From: Hoylesella buccalis ATCC 35310
GTDB taxonomy: Bacteria; Bacteroidota; Bacteroidia; Bacteroidales; Bacteroidaceae
Reading direction: 5' to 3'
Assembly: GCF_025151385.1 (NCBI RefSeq)
Contig: NZ_CP102287.1
Coordinates: 2,728,001 to 2,792,000, forward strand
Length of the DNA: 64,000 nt
Made by a program: the position numbers and the translations under genes. The first letter of the stretch is position 1; each line of letters starts with the position of its first letter. This document shows positions 37,651 to 46,841 of this stretch, in pieces. The notes below the pieces were generated by a model, which ran no database searches, was not told the origin of the DNA, and was given only the letters and a program-made list of their open reading frames with translations.

Positions 37651-39510
37651 TTAGGGCTTTGTGGGTGTTACATATACTGGACGGATCGCAGCTATTCGCT
37701 TATCAGCGTTATTATCATCGGTGAGCATCCAATTACTTTCATACTCATAGCCAAAAAAGAAGTAGTAATAACTATTGAACTTTCCTTTTTGTGACAATTG
37801 TGTAGCCATGTAAGTACCAAGAGCGGCTGTCGTGGTATTTCTCTTATACAAATCAGAATAGGGTAAGAACAATCCTTTGTTCGCTCTGACCAACCCTGTT
37901 ACGTTATTGAATTTATACAGTTCCTGGTAACTAACTTCCCTTCTGAAGAGAGGGGTGATGGAGTTGGTATCGTAACAGTAAACGCCATAGATTTTGCGTC
38001 CTCCAGCATCAAGGCAGTATGCGGGAATTATGTGTGCCTTGGTTATCAAAGCTACGAAATCATCAAGTGTCGGTATGCGATAATAAGTGGTGCCGTTGTT
38101 GGTCTTCGTACTGTTGTAAACAATGTCTTTATTGAGATTTTGGTAATCTTTATTAAATGGATGATGATCGACAAATTGAGGAGTATAGTCAAATACATCA
38201 TGAACTGTTTTTGCCAATTTTCCCAGGTTATCCCATACTATATAATTCTTTGAAATAGTCCATTGTTCAGGTGCAATGCGTCCGTTGCTACTCCCGTCGG
38301 CATCGGTTATGAAATTGCCCGTAGCCCATTTCACGCCAGCCACTTCTACAAAAGGTTGATCGGCTTTGATTTCCTTTGTAAACAACACGTTGTTTAGAAT
38401 CCTTTTGCCAGCTTCTACTTTCAGTGTTTTCCATGTCTTTTCATAGCACTTGTTCTCTTTCGTTACAACAATGATGCGTACATTGCTGTATGTCCCAGGA
38501 AACAATGATGCGTAAATATAGTTCTTGAGGTTAGTGGTAGTTGCTGGATAACCTCTTAAATCCAGCATGATATTCGTCGTATAGTCGTTCATTCCACCAT
38601 CATCAAATTTTCCAAAAATTAGGTCGAATACAGCAAGTGACTTTACGTTGGAGATATAGACGCCTTGAATCTCCTTTGCCTGAAGTATGTTGCCATCAGG
38701 AGTAGCAAATCTTATTCCCAGCATTCCCATCAAGTGTTTCATGGTGACACGTCCCACCTGAACGTTGTCATTAGAAACTTTTTCTACACTTTTTGTTGCG
38801 TATTGAAAGTCAAATTTTTTCCCAATGGTTTCAATGGTTCCATCCTGAGATGAAATGTCCAAGTGCACGTTACGTGAAATGTTCGTTTGATTTTTATGAT
38901 AGCTATTTAAATTATAACCAAGCTCTTCATTTATCAATGCTGAGCTGTATCCACTTAATTTGCCATCGACATAGTCTCCGGGCAATCTTATATTGTATGA
39001 TGACCCACCAGAGCTTGTAGAAGATGATTCTAACGGATAAAGAACCTTGCCTTTATATTCTCGCCTATCTACTTCTTTCCCGTTCTCTTGATTTTCATCT
39101 ACTGCGGCGCTCGCCGGATAGAATAGGAAAATGCTGGTTCCTTTACTAACAGTTGACGTGGTAACTATCGTACCTGTAAAACCTGATGTTTGCTGTCCGT
39201 CTTGTACAGCCGACAAAACGTCGTATGTTGGTCTGTCGTTCTTAGAACTGTAAGTGTAGGCTATCAACTGGTCGGTTTGTTTGCTCCAATACGATTGTAT
39301 GGGTTCGGCTTTTCCATCTGCCCCTGGTTGTCCACCTTTTAACGATCGTGTTGCGGGGTCAGTTCCCACTGAAAGCTGGTATGTATAGGTACCGGTTGTA
39401 TTGCTTGATGTTTTTACTTCCTGTTCGAAATCTTGATCCTGGCACCCCATTAGCGACATGGCTGTAACCAACAGGATGAATGCTGAAAGTAATTTACTTG
39501 TATTATTCAT
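37651..39510 (-). CDS. Fimbrillin-like (Mfa-type) lipoprotein
   Basis: 619 residues. Lipoprotein signal peptide with lipobox SLMGC (Cys23). The mature part begins with the fimbrillin-type start (TYQLSVGTDPATRSLKGG) and continues with strands typical of the family (LIAYTYSSKNDRP, TSIFLFYPASA, HLMGMLGIRFATPDG, IYASLFPGTYSNVRIIVV). The C-terminal ~200 residues (VEVAGVKWATGNFITDADG ... YYRIPTLDDFVALITKAH) resemble a FISUMP/fibrobacter-type module seen on Bacteroidota surface proteins. Probably anchored at the surface or a fimbria-associated protein; function unproven. Downstream of a 58-residue gene that likely shares its transcript. Confidence 0.75.
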   Translation of the reverse strand: MNNTSKLLSAFILLVTAMSLMGCQDQDFEQEVKTSSNTTGTYTYQLSVGTDPATRSLKGGQPGADGKAEPIQSYWSKQTDQLIAYTYSSKNDRPTYDVLSAVQDGQQTSGFTGTIVTTSTVSKGTSIFLFYPASAAVDENQENGKEVDRREYKGKVLYPLESSSTSSGGSSYNIRLPGDYVDGKLSGYSSALINEELGYNLNSYHKNQTNISRNVHLDISSQDGTIETIGKKFDFQYATKSVEKVSNDNVQVGRVTMKHLMGMLGIRFATPDGNILQAKEIQGVYISNVKSLAVFDLIFGKFDDGGMNDYTTNIMLDLRGYPATTTNLKNYIYASLFPGTYSNVRIIVVTKENKCYEKTWKTLKVEAGKRILNNVLFTKEIKADQPFVEVAGVKWATGNFITDADGSSNGRIAPEQWTISKNYIVWDNLGKLAKTVHDVFDYTPQFVDHHPFNKDYQNLNKDIVYNSTKTNNGTTYYRIPTLDDFVALITKAHIIPAYCLDAGGRKIYGVYCYDTNSITPLFRREVSYQELYKFNNVTGLVRANKGLFLPYSDLYKRNTTTAALGTYMATQLSQKGKFNSYYYFFFGYEYESNWMLTDDNNADKRIAAIRPVYVTPTKP

Positions 39511-39580
39511 TGTTTTCTTATTGTATTTGTTAAAAACTGGATTACGCCGTGTATTTGACGGTCAGTTACGCTTGTTGGCG

Positions 39581-39757
39581 TTAGGGTAATGTAAATGGGT
39601 CTTTGGGCGAAGGCGTTTCATTCTCATCCTCTTCGATACTATTATCATTTCCCTCTTCAATATCCTTGGTTGTGATAGTGGCTGTGATCATTTGAAGCAC
39701 TTCAGCAGAGAGTTGATAAACCTCTATTGCTGGTTTTATAAACTTTTTTTTCTTCAT
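39581..39757 (-). CDS. Small 58-residue protein upstream of fimbrillin-like gene
   Basis: An ATG at 39757 opens a 58-codon frame starting MKKKKFIKPAIEVYQLSAEV and ending in an acidic, proline-rich tail (EEDENETPSPKDPF). The lysine-rich start followed by KPAIEV resembles many tiny Bacteroidales proteins (MKKK..x.P.IE...) found beside surface-protein genes. No signal peptide. It lies 70 bp before the fimbrillin-like gene, behind a promoter box and a leader hairpin. Function unknown; a precursor peptide or a regulator are possible. Confidence 0.65.
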   Translation of the reverse strand: MKKKKFIKPAIEVYQLSAEVLQMITATITTKDIEEGNDNSIEEDENETPSPKDPFTLP

Positions 39758-39773
39758 TATTCATGTTGGTTAT

Positions 39774-39801
39774 ACCTTTGCTGCCAATAGGCAGCAAAGG
39801 T
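39774..39801 (-). promoter_or_regulatory. Perfect hairpin in the leader of the small gene
   Basis: 12-bp stem ACCTTTGCTGCC / GGCAGCAAAGGT with a 4-nt loop, 17 bp before the ATG of the 58-residue gene. A stable leader hairpin of this kind could reduce translation or protect the mRNA. No T run, so not a classic terminator. Confidence 0.5.
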
Positions 39802-39886
39802 GTTCTTAAATATGCTGTCGGACAAATGATGTGAACCTAATCTTCGTCCACCTATCATTTTTTGTGACAACGGCTTATAAATCATA

Positions 39887-39894
39887 CAAAGGTA
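39887..39894 (-). promoter_or_regulatory. Promoter -7 box for small gene and fimbrillin-like gene
   Basis: TACCTTTG on the minus strand, about 130 nt before the ATG at 39757; the leader between holds the perfect hairpin. The remaining space to 40071 shows no gene. Confidence 0.5.
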
Positions 39895-40071
39895 ACAAAA
39901 AGATTCCTCTCATCCCGTTTTTAATATACTTTAATTTTGGTTTAACTTGTAATGCCGCCATGTTTCCATTCAATACCTTGAAGCCCAACTACATTAACGT
40001 TAGAGGGTAAAAGAATGGCGTTCGAAATTCGGTCGTGCAATGTTATCATTCAAGAAGTCATGTTCCACTCG

Positions 40072-41034
40072 TCACTTTACTTTTTTTCCCAAGAACATGA
40101 AAAGAAAGTAAAAGGCAACACCCGATATGAATCCGGCAATGGCGTCTATCACATAGTGGGCCTGGATGTACACCGTGGCGAGGCAAAGAAACACATAGAA
40201 GGGCACCAACAGCCAGAGTAGCTTGCGGTTACGCGTGTGTCCAATCAACAACATGCATACCGTGGCGATGCCTACGTGTGAACTTGGAAAGGCTGCCGTG
40301 GGTCGTTCGCCTGCCGCTTTGGCATCTTCCACCAAGTGATAGAACAGTCCTTCTTGATAACCCGGACTAACCAGGCATTCTTGATGATAGTTGAAATAGT
40401 CGTTCACGCTTGGGAATATTCCTCTTGCCGCATTCTCCAGTCCGATGGCCTTGAAGTAAAATGTAGGTCCAACGACGGGCAATAAATCATAAATGGCATA
40501 GTAAGCGAAAAATGATGCGACGAGGACCCAAGTGCAACGCTGAAATTCTTTCTGCCGGCACACAAAGTAAAAAAGAGCGGTAAGGGCTATCATCGGATAG
40601 AAAGAGGCATAGCCAAGATCAATCAGTTCACTGAAAATGGGCGACGAAAACGCCTGGGAAAAGACCAATGCCGGCTGCATGCCAAAGATGGCTTGCTCGC
40701 AACTGGCAAAAATATGGTCAAGATTGGGCAGCACTCGGTTCAGTTCGTAGGTGTCTGGATACCACCATGCCAGCAGTCCCATCTGTGCGAAGATGCGGGC
40801 GGAGAGCGTCAGACGGCAAGACAGCAGACGGTATACTCCCCACAAAGCCAATGTCATGGCGCCCACTTGTATGCGCCCGATAATCATCGAATGTGGGTTG
40901 ACCAGCTTGGTGTAGGTGAAGAATATCATCAGAAAGGTGAACCCCATGTAGGCAAACATGGCCCACTCGATAGGTAAGAGCCCGCGCTTGGGTTTCTTCT
41001 CGATGGAGAATAGTTCAGAAAAGAAATATTTCAT
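40072..41034 (-). CDS. PAP2-superfamily membrane phosphatase (AUR1/inositol phosphorylceramide synthase-like)
   Basis: 320 residues with about seven hydrophobic helices (EWAMFAYMGFTFLMIFF; IALTALFYFVC; LLWLLVPFYVFLCLATVYI). The acid phosphatase/PAP2 active site is seen as FPSSHVGIATV and HYVIDAIAG, with an upstream basic residue region less clear. Related proteins remove phosphate from lipid phosphates or transfer head groups to ceramide, and Bacteroidales make phosphosphingolipids, so a lipid role is likely. It begins 13 bp downstream of the epimerase gene end, suggesting one operon. Confidence 0.8.
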   Translation of the reverse strand: MKYFFSELFSIEKKPKRGLLPIEWAMFAYMGFTFLMIFFTYTKLVNPHSMIIGRIQVGAMTLALWGVYRLLSCRLTLSARIFAQMGLLAWWYPDTYELNRVLPNLDHIFASCEQAIFGMQPALVFSQAFSSPIFSELIDLGYASFYPMIALTALFYFVCRQKEFQRCTWVLVASFFAYYAIYDLLPVVGPTFYFKAIGLENAARGIFPSVNDYFNYHQECLVSPGYQEGLFYHLVEDAKAAGERPTAAFPSSHVGIATVCMLLIGHTRNRKLLWLLVPFYVFLCLATVYIQAHYVIDAIAGFISGVAFYFLFMFLGKKVK

Positions 41035-41047
41035 CAGTATGCGTTCA

Positions 41048-42067
41048 TTAGTTTTTAGGGGCTGCTTTGCTGGAAAGCCAGTGATTCTCGCAATACCACT
41101 TCACGGTTTCTTTCACACCTTGTTCCAATTTGTAGTGTGGATGATACCCCAGCTCGTCCATGGTTGGCTCGATGTTGCAGCGCCAGTTCCGTTGCCGTAG
41201 AATGTTATATTTATCATTGTTCAGCGCAATGGGCTTTCCCGTTTTTCTGCCTACAAGTTCACCACACGCTGTGATGATGCGCAAGAGCCATAGCGGTGCT
41301 TTCAGGCGCACGCACCAAGGATTGCCCAACTCTTGGCGGATGAGGTCGCTGAAAGTGTCAGATTGGTATACACCTCCGTCGGTGAGGAAGTATTTGCGAC
41401 CACTCATGCCGCGGTCGATGGCCAGAAATACGGCCTGAACCACATCGAGGATGTACACGAAGGTGATGTCTTGCCGACTGAAGCCAGCTGCGAAATCCAG
41501 ATGACGTGCAATACTTTTAACCATCAGGAAATAGTCTTTTTCGCGTGGACCGTAGATGCCTGTTGGCCGAAGAATGATGTATGGAAAGTCGTTTCCAATG
41601 GAATCGAGGTAGCGTTCGGCCTCCAGTTTGCTTTTGCCATACGCCGTATTGGGTAGGGGAGTGTCGTGCTCGTTGATTTCGGTAAACGGTTTCTGTTCTC
41701 TGATGGCGCCAAACACACCCAGCGTACTGATGTAGATGAATCGCTTGATGGGCATCTTCAGCTTTAGAATGGCGTTCACCAAGTGCTGGGTTCCTTCGGT
41801 GTTGACACGGTGAAAATCGTCCGGATGAACACATTTGGTGACGCCAGCGGCATGAACAACATAGTCGAAAGCTTGCCCCTCGAGCTGTTGAACCAATTTC
41901 TCTTCCGACGAAAAGTCCAACTCGATGAAGTGAATGCGCTCATCCTGGAGGTATCGACGTGAACTGGATGGCCTGACAGCCGCCCAAACCTCCATACCCC
42001 GTTGTAAGGCTTCATCAACAAGATGACTGCCGACGAAACCCGATGCACCAGTGATTAGAATGCTCAT
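41048..42067 (-). CDS. NAD-dependent epimerase/dehydratase (extended SDR)
   Basis: 339 residues. Rossmann start MSILITGASGFVGSHLVDEALQRG, the catalytic YGKSKLEAE (Tyr-x-x-x-Lys), and RPTGIYGPREKDYFLM. Members act on nucleotide sugars or sterol-like and lipid substrates; the neighbour PAP2 gene hints at lipid or glycolipid metabolism. The ATG at 42067 is chosen because it begins at the Rossmann strand; the frame upstream to 42214 is unconserved and spans a promoter box. Confidence 0.85.
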   Translation of the reverse strand: MSILITGASGFVGSHLVDEALQRGMEVWAAVRPSSSRRYLQDERIHFIELDFSSEEKLVQQLEGQAFDYVVHAAGVTKCVHPDDFHRVNTEGTQHLVNAILKLKMPIKRFIYISTLGVFGAIREQKPFTEINEHDTPLPNTAYGKSKLEAERYLDSIGNDFPYIILRPTGIYGPREKDYFLMVKSIARHLDFAAGFSRQDITFVYILDVVQAVFLAIDRGMSGRKYFLTDGGVYQSDTFSDLIRQELGNPWCVRLKAPLWLLRIITACGELVGRKTGKPIALNNDKYNILRQRNWRCNIEPTMDELGYHPHYKLEQGVKETVKWYCENHWLSSKAAPKN

Positions 42068-42088
42068 TGAAAAGTTGTAATTACGCTG

Positions 42089-42096
42089 CAAAAATA
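42089..42096 (-). promoter_or_regulatory. Epimerase promoter -7 box
   Basis: TATTTTTG on the minus strand, 22 bp before the ATG at 42067. Confidence 0.5.
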
Positions 42097-42339
42097 GACA
42101 ATTTTTCCGAATAATCAGCTTGTTCGGATAAAAAACGGCTTGTTGTGCCACGGCTCTCTCTTGGAAGAAAGATTGATGACTGTTAAAAACAAGTATCTGC
42201 ATTTGTTTCAACAACCCATGTCAAGAGTGAAAGGGATCACCTTGTTCGCACGCAATGAACGCAGTCGTTTGGACGAAAAAAGTGAATTTGCAAATGCATA
42301 ACCATTCAGCTGAAAAAAACATGATATTCCCCTGCATTT

Positions 42340-42427
42340 TAAACGCATTGACTTTACCTGCCAAACTCATTGACTTTGGAGTTCAAACCCATTGACTTTA
42401 GCGGCCAAACTCAATGAGATTGGACAC
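42340..42427 (+). repeat. 22-bp tandem repeat array, four units
   Basis: Units start at 42340, 42362, 42384 and 42406, each 22 bp. Three carry CATTGACTTT, and all keep AAAC near the start and CAT or CAA at position 7. Aligned on CAA, the unit matches those at 21674 and 58759 (CAANNNCATNGNTTT). It lies in the 560-bp space between the divergently placed ends of the epimerase and pncB genes. Confidence 0.65.
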
Positions 42428-42561
42428 CCATGTATTTTCATATCTTTGACAAACTTGTTTCTTTGTTATAATCTTTTGATAGCCAGTTGTTTGAGGTTTA
42501 CCTGCTGGGTTTTCTCAAGTGAACCTGTATTGATGGTTTCAGTTGTCATCTGCCGCAAAAC

Positions 42562-42592
42562 AAAAAAGGTGTGTCAGCCATTTGACATACCT
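42562..42592 (-). terminator. pncB terminator
   Basis: On the minus strand the stem AGGTATGTCA / TGACACACCT (one G-T pair) with a 6-nt loop is followed by six T. It lies 40 bp after the pncB stop. Confidence 0.75.
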
Positions 42593-42631
42593 CATTTTAT
42601 ATGGGTTTCTTTATTCGTCAAGCAAGAAAGG

Positions 42632-43852
42632 CTATCCTATCTGCCGCAAGAGATAGGCGCACTTTTCAGCATCCCCTGTGGTTTTGCCCTTGTCGCACGA
42701 CAGCTTAACGCAATCGTGCCATTCGCGTTTCTCGGTGATTCTGCTGCGCGTAAGTTTCACGACGATGTTCATGGGTTCGGCATTCGCTACGTCACAGGTC
42801 AGAAAGGTACCCACGCCATAACTGTCTTGCATGCGTCCATCGACATATTTGTGTATCCGGATGGCCTTCTCAATGTCCAGTCCGTTGCTGTACACCACCT
42901 GTTTGGTTGCCGGGTTGATGCCCAGACTCTCATATTTCTCAATGATTTTGTCGGTCTGTTCATTCTCATCGCCACTGTCCACGCGCAGTCCTACGAACAT
43001 CATCGCCATGCGTTTGGATAGATTGTTGAAAAACACTTTGTCGCCGAAGCAGTCGTACAGATAGATGCCATTATCGCCATCGTACACGTCACTGAACTTT
43101 TTCATTACGTTGAAGTTGCATTCAAAGACACCACTGACGTTCTCCTCGAACTGGATGAGCTGATGGCTCATGGTGCCAATGGGCGTGAGATGGTGCTTCA
43201 TGGCCAGGTAAACATTGCTGGTTCCCGTGAATCTGCCCGACCAGCGGTGGTGTCCGTCGTCGTCATCGTAGCCACCTTGCTCGTACACCTCCTTCATCAC
43301 GCGCAACACCATGTCGTGATGATCGAACGAGAAGCGCCGCCGCGTGCCCATATCTCCCAGCACCAGGCCATTCTTAAGAATTTCAATCGCTTTCTGTCGG
43401 GTGCGCTCAGCCTCGCGTTTCGGGTCGTATGCGTCACGTTCTCCACGCAGGTTGTGCATCAACTCAGATACGATGGCGAGGATAGGCATTTCCCACATGA
43501 TGGCCGAATACCACTTGCCACGCACCGTAATGTCCAAATGCCCCTGCTCATCCTGCGACACGGTGACCTCGTGAGGATTGAAGCGATAGCCACGAAGGAA
43601 GGTGAAATACCATTTTGGAAGGTAATACATCTTTTTCTTCATGAACTCAATCTCCTCCGATGTAATCATCACTTGTGGCATGTAGCCCAGCTGTTCTTCC
43701 ACCAAAGCGGTGAATCCCTTTGGGTAAACGGTGTCGTTGCGGTCAAAGAAAGTGTACTCAACCTCTGCGCGAGGATACTTCTGCAGGACGTAATATTGAC
43801 AACTGAAGGTATAAGCATCGTTGTCGGTGAGGTGACTGATAATCTGTTTCAT
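42632..43852 (-). CDS. pncB: Nicotinate phosphoribosyltransferase
   Basis: Salvages nicotinate to nicotinate mononucleotide, the substrate of NadD. 406 residues, usual length; starts MKQIISHLTDNDAYTFSCQ and has FLRGYRFNPHEV, FSFDHHDMVLRV-type and FVGLRVDSGDE motifs, the last being the phosphate-binding part. The active-site His region (TGTSNVYLAMKHHLTPIGTMSHQ) is present. Monocistronic, with a promoter box at 43945-43952 and a terminator at 42562. Confidence 0.94.
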   Translation of the reverse strand: MKQIISHLTDNDAYTFSCQYYVLQKYPRAEVEYTFFDRNDTVYPKGFTALVEEQLGYMPQVMITSEEIEFMKKKMYYLPKWYFTFLRGYRFNPHEVTVSQDEQGHLDITVRGKWYSAIMWEMPILAIVSELMHNLRGERDAYDPKREAERTRQKAIEILKNGLVLGDMGTRRRFSFDHHDMVLRVMKEVYEQGGYDDDDGHHRWSGRFTGTSNVYLAMKHHLTPIGTMSHQLIQFEENVSGVFECNFNVMKKFSDVYDGDNGIYLYDCFGDKVFFNNLSKRMAMMFVGLRVDSGDENEQTDKIIEKYESLGINPATKQVVYSNGLDIEKAIRIHKYVDGRMQDSYGVGTFLTCDVANAEPMNIVVKLTRSRITEKREWHDCVKLSCDKGKTTGDAEKCAYLLRQIG

Positions 43853-43944
43853 CGTTTTTTCTTATGTTGTGTTTTTGGAAAAAATAGCGCAAGCCGAAGA
43901 CAAAGGAAACTTGTTTGCTTTGTTGAGGCGCAGCCTATCTTTGG

Positions 43945-43952
43945 CAAAGATA
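43945..43952 (-). promoter_or_regulatory. pncB promoter -7 box
   Basis: TATCTTTG on the minus strand, which leaves a leader of about 90 nt before the pncB ATG. Confidence 0.45.
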
Positions 43953-44034
43953 CGTTTTTCCTTGCAATAATCATGTAAGTTGGTCGATTATTGAATGTTA
44001 ACGAAATATTTTTCGGATAGTTTTCGGAAAGCAG

Positions 44035-44042
44035 TACCTTTG
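44035..44042 (+). promoter_or_regulatory. Promoter -7 box of Cof-type phosphatase gene
   Basis: TACCTTTG, 76 bp before the ATG. The -33 region has only a weak match. Confidence 0.45.
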
Positions 44043-44117
44043 CAAGTGAATTGTCATAGATATACTATAAGGGTATGTGTCGTGATCTATTTTCCCACTG
44101 TTCAATATTGATTTTTG

Positions 44118-44912
44118 ATGAAACAACCCAAAATAAAAGCTTTATTTTTTGACATCGACGGTACGTTGGTGAGTTTTAAAACCCACAAGATTCCCGCCTC
44201 AACCACAGAATCTCTGGAAAGAGCAAAGGCAAACGGCGTGGAAATATATATCTCTACGGGTCGTCCAACACCGCTCATCACCGTTTTGGGCGACATCGAA
44301 CATTTGATAGACGGCTACATCACGGCCAATGGAGCCTATTGTTTTGCCCACAACGAGGACGTTTGTTTGCACGCCATCCCCGCGAACGACGTTGAAACGA
44401 TGGTGGAAGAAGCCACCCGACAACGTTTTTCTTGCGTGCTGGTGGGTACTAAGAACCTGTGTATTTACCAGCCGGACGAGAAGTTTCGACGCATCTTCGT
44501 GGACATGCTGCAAGTGAAAGCCTTTGAGCAAGGGGTCACTATCGATGAGATTCTTAAAGAACCCATCCTGCAAATGAGTCCGTTCATCACGCCGCAGCAA
44601 GAAGAAGCACTCATGCAAAAACTTACTGGATGCCTCTCCGGCCGTTGGCATCCGGAGTTTACTGACGTCACTTCACGATGGGCCGACAAGGGGCAGGGAC
44701 TGCATGCCATGGCCCGTCACCTGGACTTCTCGATGGAAGAGACGATGGCGTTTGGCGATGGCGGCAATGACATTTCCATCATTGAGCAAGCCGCCGTTGG
44801 CGTGGCGATGGGCAATAGTGTGCCTGAATTGAAGAAAGTGGCCGACTACGTCACCACGTCGGTGGACGAAGATGGTGTGAAGAACGCACTCGAACGGTAC
44901 GGCGTGATTTAA
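44118..44912 (+). CDS. Cof-type HAD-IIB family hydrolase
   Basis: 264 residues. HAD motif I FFDIDGTLVSF, motif II ISTGRP, motif III Lys (SRWADKGQGL) and motif IV FGDGGNDISII, with a C2B cap between motifs II and III. Such enzymes dephosphorylate small metabolites such as sugar phosphates, FMN or pyridoxal phosphate; the substrate cannot be told. The ATG at 44118 is preferred over the TTG one codon upstream. The stop codon (44910-44912) overlaps the first bases of a MITE-like element. Confidence 0.9.
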   Translation: MKQPKIKALFFDIDGTLVSFKTHKIPASTTESLERAKANGVEIYISTGRPTPLITVLGDIEHLIDGYITANGAYCFAHNEDVCLHAIPANDVETMVEEATRQRFSCVLVGTKNLCIYQPDEKFRRIFVDMLQVKAFEQGVTIDEILKEPILQMSPFITPQQEEALMQKLTGCLSGRWHPEFTDVTSRWADKGQGLHAMARHLDFSMEETMAFGDGGNDISIIEQAAVGVAMGNSVPELKKVADYVTTSVDEDGVKNALERYGVI

Positions 44913-45107
44913 GGCTGGTTCTATAAATTACCACCGCACATAGTCATTAAATGTTTATGAAATACGTTTTGTTATCTTTTGGCTTCTTTTTGGTTCAAAA
45001 TGTAAGTTCGTTCAGTCGTGTAGCTCGCTACACTCCTTCACTCTCTTGCATTTTGACCTCAAAAATAAGCTCAAAATCTAACAAAGCTAATTTATAGAAC
45101 CAGCCTT
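44911..45107. mobile_element. 197-bp MITE-like hairpin element
   Basis: Terminal 20-bp perfect inverted repeats (AAGGCTGGTTCTATAA... at 44911-44930; complement at 45088-45107). Inside, a second stem of about 40 bp pairs 44972-45011 with 45055-45087 (TTTGTTA, TTTTTG and TCAAAATG blocks), and the centre is the palindrome GTGTAGC-TC-GCTACAC. No coding capacity and no clear target duplication. It sits exactly at the end of the phosphatase gene and supplies two bases of its TAA. Probably a non-autonomous element or a relic; it could also stop transcription in either direction. Confidence 0.65.
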
Positions 45108-45225
45108 GAAAGCTGTGAGCCAAACGGCGGCGGCTAGCATGCTGCTGTTTGCCTGTTCGTTTGCATCAGCATGCAAAGTTGAACGGACTCGGCTTTTCTT
45201 TTTCCGTCTTTTTGTTTCACACTCT

Positions 45226-45256
45226 TTTGCTCTTTTGCTGAAATGTCGTAACTTTG
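45226..45256 (+). promoter_or_regulatory. cysS promoter (TTTG-19-TAACTTTG)
   Basis: TTTG at 45226-45229, 19 bp, TAACTTTG at 45249-45256; 26 bp before the cysS ATG. A full match to the Bacteroidota consensus. Confidence 0.75.
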
Positions 45257-45282
45257 CAAATAGATATCAACACGATTGACTT

Positions 45283-46773
45283 ATGGAACAAAAACTTTTT
45301 GTCTACAATACGTTGACCCGCAAGAAGGAACTTTTCAAACCACTGCATGCCCCCAACGTGGGTATGTATGTGTGTGGCCCAACAGTTTATGGTGATCCTC
45401 ACTTGGGACATGCGCGCCCGGCCATTACGTTCGACATTCTTTTTCGTTATCTCAAGCACTTGGGGTATAAGGTGCGCTATGTGCGTAACATCACGGACGT
45501 AGGTCATTTGGAACACGATGCCGATGAGGGGGATGACAAGATAGAGAAGAAGGCCCGCTTGGAACAGCTCGAACCGATGGAGATAGCACAGCTTTATACC
45601 AACCGATATCATGCGGCCATGGATGCGCTGAACGTGCTGCGTCCCAGCATTGAGCCACATGCCACGGGACACATCATAGAGCAAGAAGAGCTGGTGAAAC
45701 AAATCATGGCGAATGGTTACGCTTACGAGAGCAACGGTTCGGTGTATTTCGACATAGAGAAGTACAACAAAGACCATCACTACGGCATCCTGTCGGGGCG
45801 CAACTTAGACGACGTCATCAATAACAGTCGTGAGTTGGATGGTGTAGACGAGAAGCGCAACCAAGTGGATTTTGCACTGTGGAAGCGTGCCATGCCCGAA
45901 CATATCATGCGCTGGCCCAGTCCGTGGAGCGATGGGTTCCCCGGTTGGCACTGTGAGTGTACGGCCATGGGACGTAAGTATCTGGGCAATCACTTTGATA
46001 TTCACGGCGGCGGAATGGACTTGGTTTTCCCGCATCACGAGTGCGAGATTGCACAAGCCGTAGCCAGTCAGGGCGACCAGATGGTGCGCTATTGGATGCA
46101 CAACAACATGATTACCATTAACGGAAAGAAGATGGGAAAGAGTTTGGGCAACTTCATTACCCTCGAACAGTTCTTCCATGGCACGCATGAACGTTTGACG
46201 CAAGCGTATTCGCCCATGACCATTCGGTTCTTCATCCTGTCGGCCCACTACCGCAGTACCGTCGACTTCTCGAACAAAGCCTTACAGGCAAGTGAGAAAG
46301 GGTTGGAACGTTTGATGAACGGCATCAACGACTTGGAGCGCATTCAGGCAGCATCCACATCGGATGAGGCTACCCATCAACTGGTTGTGACTTTACGCCA
46401 GAAGTGCCATGAGGCGATGAATGATGACTTGCAGACACCAACCGTCATCAGTAACTTGTTTGAAGCGTGTCACACTATCAACTCCCTGCTCGACCACAAA
46501 GGCAGCATCAATGCGGAAGACCTTACCGAACTGAAGGATGTGATGCGGCTATTCGCCTTCGACTTGCTTGGTCTTAAGAGCGAGAAGGGAAGTAACAACG
46601 ATGCGCGCGAGGCGGCTTACGGCAAGGTGGTTGACATGGTTCTGGCACTCAGAGCTAAGGCCAAGGCTGAGAAAGACTGGGCTACAAGCGACCAAATACG
46701 CGACGCTTTAGCAGAAAATGGGTTTGAGGTGAAAGACACCAAAGACGGGGTGACGTGGAAGCTGAATAGATAG
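45283..46773 (+). CDS. cysS: Cysteine--tRNA ligase
   Basis: 496 residues. Class I signatures: [15 protein letters not shown] (HIGH motif as HLGH), zinc ligands including the Cys before GPTVY and [25 protein letters not shown], and the KMSKS loop as KMGKSLGN. Charges tRNA-Cys with cysteine. Has its own consensus promoter just downstream of the MITE-like element. Confidence 0.97.
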   Translation: MEQKLFVYNTLTRKKELFKPLHAPNVGMYVCGPTVYGDPHLGHARPAITFDILFRYLKHLGYKVRYVRNITDVGHLEHDADEGDDKIEKKARLEQLEPMEIAQLYTNRYHAAMDALNVLRPSIEPHATGHIIEQEELVKQIMANGYAYESNGSVYFDIEKYNKDHHYGILSGRNLDDVINNSRELDGVDEKRNQVDFALWKRAMPEHIMRWPSPWSDGFPGWHCECTAMGRKYLGNHFDIHGGGMDLVFPHHECEIAQAVASQGDQMVRYWMHNNMITINGKKMGKSLGNFITLEQFFHGTHERLTQAYSPMTIRFFILSAHYRSTVDFSNKALQASEKGLERLMNGINDLERIQAASTSDEATHQLVVTLRQKCHEAMNDDLQTPTVISNLFEACHTINSLLDHKGSINAEDLTELKDVMRLFAFDLLGLKSEKGSNNDAREAAYGKVVDMVLALRAKAKAEKDWATSDQIRDALAENGFEVKDTKDGVTWKLNR

Positions 46774-46797
46774 TTTGTCGTTGGGGCAACCTTACAA

Positions 46798-46835
46798 AAT
46801 CGGCATGACACCTCATGTAGTGTGTCATGCCGATT
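46798..46835. terminator. Bidirectional terminator after cysS
   Basis: Perfect 14-bp stem AATCGGCATGACAC / GTGTCATGCCGATT with a 10-nt loop between cysS (+) and the small membrane protein gene (-). Confidence 0.85.
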
Positions 46836-46841
46836 CATTTA

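Noticed and set aside
42340..42427. CRISPR array
   Set aside because: The units abut with a 22-bp period and no unique spacers, and no cas genes are present.
42392..43021. 209-codon plus-strand frame overlapping pncB
   Set aside because: It is mostly the antisense of pncB, and the free part runs over the 22-bp repeats and a terminator. No domain is recognisable.
45217..45780. 187-codon minus-strand frame
   Set aside because: It is the antisense of cysS plus its promoter region; cysS is beyond doubt.
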